The notes beneath the pieces are model-generated. The model was not told the origin of the DNA. It did not search any database and saw only the letters and a program-made list of their open reading frames with translations. From an uncultured Eubacteriales bacterium (GTDB lineage Bacteria > Bacillota > Clostridia > Oscillospirales > CAG-272), in assembly GCA_934446285.1 (NCBI GenBank), contig CAKSEI010000020.1, positions 1 through 13,459 of the forward strand: a stretch of DNA of 13,459 nt, written 5' to 3'. How positions within the stretch are numbered: the stretch's first letter is position 1; every line of letters begins with the position of its first letter. Shown piece after piece: positions 1 through 5,763 of the stretch. The position numbers were made by a program, and so were the translations under genes.

Positions 1-3
1 GAG

Positions 4-34
4 AACGGGAAAGCTCGGACTTTTCCGTTTTTTT
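4..34 (+). terminator. Intrinsic terminator of an upstream gene
   Basis: A 10-bp stem (4-13 pairing with 20-29, one G.U pair at 9/24) closes a 6-base loop and runs into seven consecutive T (28-34). This is a textbook Rho-independent terminator reading on the + strand. It belongs to a gene that ends left of the window and insulates the SLH-protein gene from upstream transcription. Confidence 0.85.
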
Positions 35-87
35 GTCGTAAAAAGGCGAAATGCGCACATAAAGGTCTGAGGAACACAGTATAAAAA

Positions 88-107
88 CCGTTTTTGCGCA
101 AAAAAGG
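88..107. promoter_or_regulatory. Palindrome abutting the SLH-gene promoter
   Basis: TTTTTGCGCAAAAA (91-104) is a perfect 14-bp palindrome. It extends to CC...GG at 88-89 and 106-107 with one mismatch pair. It ends three bases before the -35 box at 110, where an activator or repressor dimer could bind. It might instead be a weak hairpin or part of the intergenic repeat family, since its TGCGCAAAA core recurs at 4181 and, inverted, near 13118. An operator role is inference. Confidence 0.4.
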
Positions 108-109
108 AC

Positions 110-138
110 TTTACAAAAGGAAAACGCCATGTTAAAAT
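110..138 (+). promoter_or_regulatory. Sigma-A type promoter of the SLH surface-protein gene
   Basis: The -35 box TTTACA (110-115) matches 5 of 6 consensus bases. A 17-bp spacer leads to TAAAAT (133-138), also 5 of 6, preceded by the extended -10 TG at 130-131. Transcription should start near 145, about 12 bases before the ribosome binding site. The ATG at 129 lies inside this promoter, so it cannot be the translation start of this transcript. Confidence 0.75.
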
Positions 139-156
139 TATTACAGGATAAATTAC

Positions 157-161
157 GGAGG
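157..161 (+). promoter_or_regulatory. Ribosome binding site fixing the SLH-gene start
   Basis: GGAGG at 157-161 sits 6 bases before ATG 168. The protein from that ATG opens directly with a Lys-Arg n-region and a hydrophobic core. The alternative in-frame ATG at 129 has only a weak AAAGG upstream and would put 13 extra residues before the signal peptide. Confidence 0.8.
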
Positions 162-167
162 TTTGTA

Positions 168-3100
168 ATGAAACGGTTATTATCTGCTATTATTGTACTT
201 GCGACGCTGCTTTCCTGCGCCTGCTTTGCCGTCGCCGAGGGCGACGGATTAAAGGACTCCGGGCTTAACTATACGGAGAGCACCGTTATGCTGAAAAATC
301 CGCATATGGGCTATCCCGGTCACGTCGGAATGACGCTGAAAAAGAGCGGAAATACCGTTTACAACAATTCCGGATTTACGTGGTACTACATAAATATAAA
401 TGCCTTCTCCTCGGGCAACGACCGTCTGCCGGAGAGCACCGCGGACCGCAGGGGCTTTACGCCGAAGGCGGCGAGCGAGCCTATATCCGAGGACGCGCTT
501 AACGCCCTCGATGAGACTCTCTCAAATCTGCGCGACAACGGCGGCTCGTGCCTGATGAGATTTGTCTATGACTGGAACGGTGTTCCCGGATGCGAGCCGA
601 GAGAATTCGATATGATAATAAGGCATATAGAGCAGCTGTCCGAAGTCGTGGGCAAATACAGCGATATATGTCTCGGCTTTGAGTGCGGTATCATCGGCGT
701 TTTCGGCGAAATGCACTCTTCAAACTATTGCGGCAAGGAGTACGCCGACAGGGTAATAAATGCTTATCTTGACAACACTCCCGAGTCCATGATACTCATG
801 GTGCGCTCCCCCGCATATATAATGAATTATCTGAACCTCACGCGCGAGGAGCTTGCCGATACCGTAACGGAAAAGGGCACGCGCGAATACCGTCTTTCGT
901 ACTTTAACGACGGATATATGAATACGGACAACGATACGGGCACATGGGGCGACCGCGCCCTCGACCTTAAGTTCCTTGCTTCTCAGAGTGAGCACGCGAC
1001 CTACGGCGGCGAATACGGCAGCGCATATTCGAGTCAATATCTGCCGAACAATGCCTGCATCCCCGAGAATGCCATTCCCGAGATGTATCAGACGCACGTA
1101 AACTTCATACGCGGCAACGTATATAAGATAAACGACCGAAATCAGGTTTTCGGCTACGACCAATACACCTATTCAAGTGCGTATGAGAAGGAATGGTTTC
1201 CCGACAACTCCGCCTTTTACGGGCAGGACTGTCATACCTTTATCACCGCCCATCTCGGATACAGGCTCGTGCTGCGCTCGAGCAGGCTTTCCGCAAGCCC
1301 CAGGGCAGGAGAAACGCTGCGCCTCTCGGGCAGTATAGAGAATACGGGCTTTGCAAACATTCTCCATAATCCAAAAACCTATATAATGCTCATAAAGGAC
1401 GGCACGGTCTACACCTCGGAGGTGAATATTGATGCGGGTGACTTTAAGAGCTGTACCGAAAGGTCATATAACCTTGAGTTCAATCTTCCCTCCTCCATGC
1501 CTGCGGGCGAGTACAGCGTGTATATGCGTATATCCGCGAGCAACCAGAGCTACTTTCTCTCGGGAAAGAGCGGAATTCAGTTTGCCAATAATGATGAAAA
1601 TATCTTTAATGCCGTATACGGCGCAAATCTGCTCGGCAGGATAAATGTCTCCGCCGCGGACAGTGTGCAGTCGGCTTCTTCTGACATTTTTTGTCCGACG
1701 GACGCGTATGCCGTCGCGGGCGGCAGCGTGACAGAGGGCGCCCCCGCGCTTATATGCTACGGCTCAAACTCCACGGCGCAGATTACCCTTGACTATAATA
1801 AGGATGACTCTCTCAAACTGACCTCGCTCAATTCCGTAAAGAGCACGGCGGATGTCAGCTACTCATGGTATCGCGGCACTCAGCTTGTCGGTACGGGCGA
1901 CGAGCTGTATATAGCCGAGCTGTCCGCGTCGGACGCGGGCGTATATCAGCTGAAGGCGACAGCCTCCGGCAAGACGTATACGAGCACGCAGGTGAATGTC
2001 AGAGTGAGAAATAACAGCCTCGGCGAATATACGGTCGAGAGGGCCGCCACCTGCACCGCATCGGGGCTTGCCGTAAGACAGAGCGGGGGCGTGAGGGAGA
2101 CGAAAATCCTTCCTCTTGTTTCCCATACTCAGAGCGGGACTAAGGTTACTCCGTCCACCTGCACCGTGCGCGGCAAGGAATATACCGACTGTACCGTCTG
2201 CGGAAAAATTCTCGGCTTTACCGCCCTTGACCTCGCTCCTCACGATTCTGAGACTCAGACTACACCTCCCACATGTACGCGCGACGGCAGCGCCATACAC
2301 ACCTGTAAGGACTGCGGTCACGTGTCGGTCGAGACGCTGAGCGCGCTCGGTCACGATTATGTTTACAGAATAGAGGGCAACAAGGGTGCGGGAGTATGCT
2401 CGCGCTGCGCAGATAAGACGGAGGAGACCGTCTACGACAATGTGAAAAATCCCGGACTTGACGCCGAGGACATGAACGGCGACATTTCGGGTAAGACCTC
2501 TCTCTCGGGCGGCAGCCTTGTTCTTGTCGGCGAAGGCGGATATACGGACGAATACACGGTTGAGAGCAAATCAAGCTTTGTTACGTTTATTTTCCGCGTG
2601 ACGGGAGCGGATGTACCGTTCACTCTCGGCAAATTCCGCACCCTGTCCTCTCCGAGCGACGTTCCCTCGAGAGTTGTCGACTCAAATGACTGCACGAACT
2701 ACTACGGCGGACTTGTATGGGATATCGGCGGGGACGGTGTATACGCATTTACCCTGTCAAAACGCGTTATGTGCCAGGCGGGCAACGGCGGCTTCGGTAA
2801 GATAACGTGGGCCTGCTTCAACGACCCCGCTTCTACCAAGGGCACTGCAACCCCGTCGAACACGAACGCGAATTCAAAGCTTGAGCTGCTCGGCATATAC
2901 GACGGACTTATTTCATACGACGTTATTTATACGGATGAGAACTCGAGAGTCCTCGAGCGACATGCGGGTACTTACAACGAGAATACGACATGGAGCAACA
3001 GAATGGATACGGCTCTCACGGCGCAGAGCGCATACGAGGGCGAGATACCCGAGAAACGCGCCGACCTTGAGAAGAAGTATACCTTTGCCTATTGGGCAGA

Positions 3101-4007
3101 CGGGGACGGCAACAGAGTCGATACTCTTATGACAAAGGTTATTCTCCATCCCGTTTATACCGAGGAGGCAAACGACTGCCCACATGAAAATGTCGCAAGC
3201 GAGGTAATAAAGGCAGCTACCTGCTCCGAGACCGGACTGGAGGCGCGAATATGCGAGGACTGCGGAGCTGTCATAGACAGCGAGCACGTGATAGAAAAGA
3301 CCGATCATAAGTCTCTCGTGATAAAGAGAACGAAAGAGCCGACCTTTACCGTGACCGGTGAGGAGGAGACGTGGTGCACGGACTGCGGCGAGCGCATATC
3401 TGTCAAAGCCCTTAATAAAATAACAAATCCCTTCGGCGATGTCTCGGGGAAGGCGTGGTACGCTCAGGCGGTTGCATACGTATATTCGCGCGGGATATTC
3501 AACGGCATGAGTGCAAGCTCCTTCGGTCCCGATACATCCGTTACGCGCGCGATGTTTGCGACCGTGCTCGGACGGCTAGCGGGAGTAGAAGAAAATAAGA
3601 AAGCCGAGACGGTATTTGCCGATGTCAAGCGCGGCAGCTACTATGCGGGATATGTTGACTGGTGCAACAAGAACGGTATAGTCAACGGAATCGATGCGAC
3701 TCATTTTGCGCCCGACTCGCCGATAACGCGGGAGCAGATGTGCACGATGATAGTGAGATTTTGCGCGGCGCAGGGCATCACGCTGAAAAAATCGGAGGAG
3801 GTCGACATACGCGATGTTTTCGCGGACAGCAACCGTTTCAGCAAGTGGTCGGCAGACGCGATAGAGCAGTGCCGCAAGGCGGGAATAATCAACGGCAAGT
3901 CGAAGACGTCTACGGGTGCAGCTCTCTTTGAGCCGCTTGACGGCTCGACCCGCGCCGAGGTTGCAAAGGTTCTCATGAAGCTCCATTCAGTCTTTATGGC
4001 GCATTGA
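168..4007 (+). CDS. Secreted SLH-anchored protein with DUF4874/DUF4832-like region
   Basis: This 1279-residue protein starts at ATG 168, not 129 (promoter and RBS evidence). Residues 1-23 form a Sec signal peptide ending in AVA. Residues about 30-195 resemble DUF4874, with an acidic motif FECGIIGVFGE near 171-181. Residues about 240-460 resemble DUF4832, with HLGYRLVLRS near 362-371 and a beta region after it. Together they look like an uncharacterised glycoside-hydrolase-like unit. An Ig-like segment follows (about 525-615). Cys-rich segments with paired CxxC motifs follow (about 619-747 and 1004-1082), with an InlB/Listeria-Bacteroides-like segment between them near 917-997. Three SLH domains end the protein (about 1087-1137, 1150-1200, 1215-1277; TRAM, TREQ and TRAE motifs), which should hold it to secondary wall polymer. 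Seen: signal peptide, repeats and SLH motifs. Family assignment is from memory; the substrate is unknown. It forms its own transcription unit, between its promoter and the 4054 terminator. Confidence 0.85.
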   Translation: MKRLLSAIIVLATLLSCACFAVAEGDGLKDSGLNYTESTVMLKNPHMGYPGHVGMTLKKSGNTVYNNSGFTWYYININAFSSGNDRLPESTADRRGFTPKAASEPISEDALNALDETLSNLRDNGGSCLMRFVYDWNGVPGCEPREFDMIIRHIEQLSEVVGKYSDICLGFECGIIGVFGEMHSSNYCGKEYADRVINAYLDNTPESMILMVRSPAYIMNYLNLTREELADTVTEKGTREYRLSYFNDGYMNTDNDTGTWGDRALDLKFLASQSEHATYGGEYGSAYSSQYLPNNACIPENAIPEMYQTHVNFIRGNVYKINDRNQVFGYDQYTYSSAYEKEWFPDNSAFYGQDCHTFITAHLGYRLVLRSSRLSASPRAGETLRLSGSIENTGFANILHNPKTYIMLIKDGTVYTSEVNIDAGDFKSCTERSYNLEFNLPSSMPAGEYSVYMRISASNQSYFLSGKSGIQFANNDENIFNAVYGANLLGRINVSAADSVQSASSDIFCPTDAYAVAGGSVTEGAPALICYGSNSTAQITLDYNKDDSLKLTSLNSVKSTADVSYSWYRGTQLVGTGDELYIAELSASDAGVYQLKATASGKTYTSTQVNVRVRNNSLGEYTVERAATCTASGLAVRQSGGVRETKILPLVSHTQSGTKVTPSTCTVRGKEYTDCTVCGKILGFTALDLAPHDSETQTTPPTCTRDGSAIHTCKDCGHVSVETLSALGHDYVYRIEGNKGAGVCSRCADKTEETVYDNVKNPGLDAEDMNGDISGKTSLSGGSLVLVGEGGYTDEYTVESKSSFVTFIFRVTGADVPFTLGKFRTLSSPSDVPSRVVDSNDCTNYYGGLVWDIGGDGVYAFTLSKRVMCQAGNGGFGKITWACFNDPASTKGTATPSNTNANSKLELLGIYDGLISYDVIYTDENSRVLERHAGTYNENTTWSNRMDTALTAQSAYEGEIPEKRADLEKKYTFAYWADGDGNRVDTLMTKVILHPVYTEEANDCPHENVASEVIKAATCSETGLEARICEDCGAVIDSEHVIEKTDHKSLVIKRTKEPTFTVTGEEETWCTDCGERISVKALNKITNPFGDVSGKAWYAQAVAYVYSRGIFNGMSASSFGPDTSVTRAMFATVLGRLAGVEENKKAETVFADVKRGSYYAGYVDWCNKNGIVNGIDATHFAPDSPITREQMCTMIVRFCAAQGITLKKSEEVDIRDVFADSNRFSKWSADAIEQCRKAGIINGKSKTSTGAALFEPLDGSTRAEVAKVLMKLHSVFMAH

Positions 4008-4040
4008 CAGCCGACTTTTCACGGGAAAAGACAATAAATA

Positions 4041-4117
4041 TACGCAAACTAAAGGAGAAACTCTCTGCGCGAGGGTTTCTCCTGTGTTGTTTACGAACAA
4101 ATTTTGCCGCCTTTCGA
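4041..4117 (+). repeat. Intergenic repeat element T, copy A
   Basis: The segment carries the terminator of the SLH gene plus flanks that recur after the LCP gene (13160-13240) in the same orientation. Identical words are GGAGAAACTCTC (4054 and 13175), GGGTTTCT (4073 and 13192), TTTACG (4090 and 13209) and TTGCCGCCTT (4104 and 13223), in the same order and with near-equal spacing. Similarity extends well past the hairpin and U-tract, so it is more than two terminators looking alike. Confidence 0.7.
4054..4092 (+). terminator. Intrinsic terminator after the SLH gene
   Basis: A 12-bp stem (4054-4065 with 4071-4082, one G.U) closes a TGCGC loop and is followed by a T-rich stretch broken by G (4083-4092). 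It lies 46 bases after the stop codon at 4007. The U-tract is weaker than that of its sister at 13173-13211, so some readthrough is possible. Confidence 0.8.
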
Positions 4118-4154
4118 AGAAAAAGATGCCGGCGGCGTAAAGGCGGTGCCTTTA
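4107..4154 (+). other. Two mutually exclusive hairpins in the intergenic gap
   Basis: AAAGGC at 4139-4144 can pair with GCCTTT at 4148-4153 (7 bp with the flanking T-A, GGT loop). Its extension AAAGGCGG (4139-4146) can instead pair with CCGCCTTT at 4107-4114. The folds exclude each other, as in attenuators. However, the segment lies after a terminator and before the next promoter, so it would be transcribed only by readthrough. Function unknown. Confidence 0.35.
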
Positions 4155-4162
4155 AAATCCGA

Positions 4163-4268
4163 CTTTTTTTGAAAAAGAGCTGCGCAAAAGAACTTCAAAA
4201 ATGAGTGTAAGCGAGAGCTTTGCATATACAAAAGATTTTGCCGGGCTTTTTTCAAAAAGCTTGCGAAT
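4163..4268 (+). repeat. Intergenic repeat element X, copy A
   Basis: The element is bounded on both sides by similar T-run/A-run palindromes (4163-4177 and 4245-4260), each followed by a GCT-GCG-like word. The core carries AGCTGCGCAAAA (4178-4189) and a 23-base block at 4229-4251. The reverse complement of that block occurs at 13039-13061 with one mismatch. The middle differs in length between the copies. It ends within 14 bases of the -35 box of the next promoter. There is no credible ORF in it. Confidence 0.65.
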
Positions 4269-4279
4269 AATTCGTCAAG
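4260..4279. promoter_or_regulatory. Near-perfect palindrome before the operon promoter
   Basis: CTTGCGAAT (4260-4268) and ATTCGTCAAG (4270-4279) are inverted copies around one central base, with a single-base bulge. The element ends two bases before the -35 box. It resembles a regulator dimer site, but no regulator is encoded nearby, so a role in control is only a suggestion. Confidence 0.4.
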
Positions 4280-4281
4280 TA

Positions 4282-4310
4282 TTGCGCGATGAGAGAAAAT
4301 GTGATACAAT
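4282..4310 (+). promoter_or_regulatory. Promoter of the six-gene operon
   Basis: The -35 box TTGCGC (4282-4287; TTG intact), a 17-bp spacer and the -10 box TACAAT (4305-4310; 5 of 6) are preceded by the extended -10 TG at 4302-4303. The predicted transcription start is near 4317. The weak -35 fits an extended -10 promoter. The ATG at 4289 falls inside this promoter, so it is excluded as a start codon for this transcript. Confidence 0.7.
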
Positions 4311-4328
4311 ATCTTTGTATGAAAAAGC

Positions 4329-4336
4329 GGGGGGAG
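4329..4336 (+). promoter_or_regulatory. Ribosome binding site selecting a GTG start
   Basis: GGGGGGAG at 4329-4336 is followed, after 6 bases, by GTG at 4343, in frame with the long reading frame. The ATG at 4319 is within a few bases of the predicted transcript start and has no ribosome binding site. GTG 4343 is therefore the best start. Confidence 0.7.
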
Positions 4337-4342
4337 CATACG

Positions 4343-5761
4343 GTGGCGACGCAGAAGAGCGAACGGAACCGACGCACGCGCATAAATTCCGACAGACATT
4401 CGGGCAGCGCGGAGCAGAGCGGCGCAAGTAAGAATAACAGGCGCGCAGATGAGCGCGGATACCTGACCTCGGCGCAGTCACGCGGCGAGTATGCCTCGCG
4501 CGGGCAGCACTATGCCCGTCCGCATACTTCCGACGGCTCATATAATACGAACGCAAACGGCGTCAGGAACGCAGCGCATTCGGGCGGCACATATCAGGAC
4601 GGCAGTTATGATGTCGTAAGAGCGCAGAGCGCACAGTACAACAGGGCGGGCGCACGCATCGGACGGAAAGTGCAAAGCCCGCAGAGCACGCGCGGCGGCA
4701 ATGTCGGAAATACAGGTAATGAATTTCGCGGACACACGAAAAAGAATCCGTATGATAATACGTATTCGGATATAAGACAGCCCGATGCATACAGCCGCAC
4801 ATCGGGCGGTTCTCATCACGGCGGCGCGGGACATCCCCGTACCAAAGCACCGCAGCACTCACGCACGAAAGTCAGAACCGCCGGGAGGAGTGCGCGGCGC
4901 GCAAAAGGCGCGAAGCCTCTCTTCCTGCGCACGGGTTTTATCGCTGCCGCAGCTGCTGTAACAGCAGTGATAATACTCTTTGTCAAGGGGTGCGATACGG
5001 GCAGCATAAACACGGGACAGTCAGCTTCCTCCGAGAGCTTTGCCTCGGGAACCTCAGCCCCGTCATCCTTTATCGAAACCGATACGGGCACAGGCGGCTC
5101 GGAATCCGGAGGCGGAGCTAATCCGACATCGACCGCATCTTCTCCGACCTCTCAGCCGACTTCTTCCGCTGCGACATCCGCGACTTTGGGCACGACTGCC
5201 GGCACAACGGCAGGAACAACAGCGGGCACAACGGCGGGCGCGGGCATCCCTGCCGCAACTCAGGGGCGGACGACGGTATATGAGACGCACAGCCTGTCGC
5301 GCGGCACGTATCTTATAGGCACGGATATCCCCGCGGGTACGGCGGATATAACGGTAGCCTCCGGCAGCGGCGGACTATCCGTCTCGGACGGAGCATATAC
5401 GAACAATTCACTCTCGGTCGGCACTTCCGTTGCGGGGGTGACGCTGAAGAGCGGCACGTACCTTACTCTTGCAGGCAACGCACAGCTGTCGCTTGCCTAT
5501 ACGGTGCAGCCGTCCATTACGGGTGAAGTACCCCCCGGCGGTACGGTATATGTTTTTGCTGCGGGTCAGCTGACCCTTACCTGCGGCGAGGACTTCGATG
5601 CCGGAACATATGACATAACGATAATATCAAACGGCGTGACAGGTTCTCTTACGACATCGACCGGCATAGACACGCACAAATCGGAGAAAAACGTCACTCT
5701 CGCGGACGGAGATAAGATTTCAGTCTATGCATATACAATAAAACTTACGGAATCGGAGTAG
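4343..5761 (+). CDS. Unrecognised membrane protein with paired extracellular beta domains
   Basis: This 472-residue protein starts at GTG 4343. I recognise no named family. Residues 1-194 are hydrophilic, rich in Arg, Ser, Gly and Tyr and probably disordered. They end in a basic stretch (RTKVRTAGRSARRAKGAK). One membrane segment follows (about 195-215), so by the positive-inside rule the N-terminus is cytoplasmic. Residues 218-304 are a Ser/Thr/Gly linker with four GTTA units. Two related beta-rich modules follow (about 318-384 and 407-469). Each has a G-x-D/E-x-x-AGT motif (GTDIPAGTADIT; GEDFDAGTYDIT), suggesting an internal duplication. Similar 'IPAGTY' modules occur in clostridial and actinobacterial surface proteins, though I cannot name the fold. 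It is the first gene of the operon and is 2 bases from the glycosidase. An envelope-sensing or wall-binding role is inference. Confidence 0.75.
   Translation: MATQKSERNRRTRINSDRHSGSAEQSGASKNNRRADERGYLTSAQSRGEYASRGQHYARPHTSDGSYNTNANGVRNAAHSGGTYQDGSYDVVRAQSAQYNRAGARIGRKVQSPQSTRGGNVGNTGNEFRGHTKKNPYDNTYSDIRQPDAYSRTSGGSHHGGAGHPRTKAPQHSRTKVRTAGRSARRAKGAKPLFLRTGFIAAAAAVTAVIILFVKGCDTGSINTGQSASSESFASGTSAPSSFIETDTGTGGSESGGGANPTSTASSPTSQPTSSAATSATLGTTAGTTAGTTAGTTAGAGIPAATQGRTTVYETHSLSRGTYLIGTDIPAGTADITVASGSGGLSVSDGAYTNNSLSVGTSVAGVTLKSGTYLTLAGNAQLSLAYTVQPSITGEVPPGGTVYVFAAGQLTLTCGEDFDAGTYDITIISNGVTGSLTTSTGIDTHKSEKNVTLADGDKISVYAYTIKLTESE
5189..5236 (+). repeat. 12-bp coding minisatellite, four units
   Basis: Four 12-base units (5189, 5201, 5213, 5225) of the form GGCACAACGGCA, differing mostly at third codon positions, encode GTTA repeated four times in the linker of the membrane protein. 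The spread of silent differences suggests the array is old or under selection at the protein level. Confidence 0.8.
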
Positions 5762-5763
5762 GC

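Noticed and set aside
129..167. ATG 129 as start of the SLH protein
   Set aside because: It falls within the -35/-10 promoter (110-138), has only a weak ribosome binding site, and would place 13 residues before a normal signal peptide. ATG 168 has GGAGG at 6 bases.
619..3413. CxxC-rich segments as cytoplasmic zinc-finger DNA-binding domains
   Set aside because: The protein has a signal peptide and SLH anchors, so these segments are extracellular. Their spacing fits the Cys-pair repeats common in clostridial surface proteins.
4201..4431. Small plus-strand frame spanning the second promoter
   Set aside because: It starts in repeat X, crosses the promoter and overlaps the membrane-protein gene in another frame. 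The product has no recognisable feature.
5189..5236. CRISPR-like or regulatory repeat
   Set aside because: The 12-base units are contiguous without spacers and in frame, encoding GTTA four times. It is a coding minisatellite in a linker.
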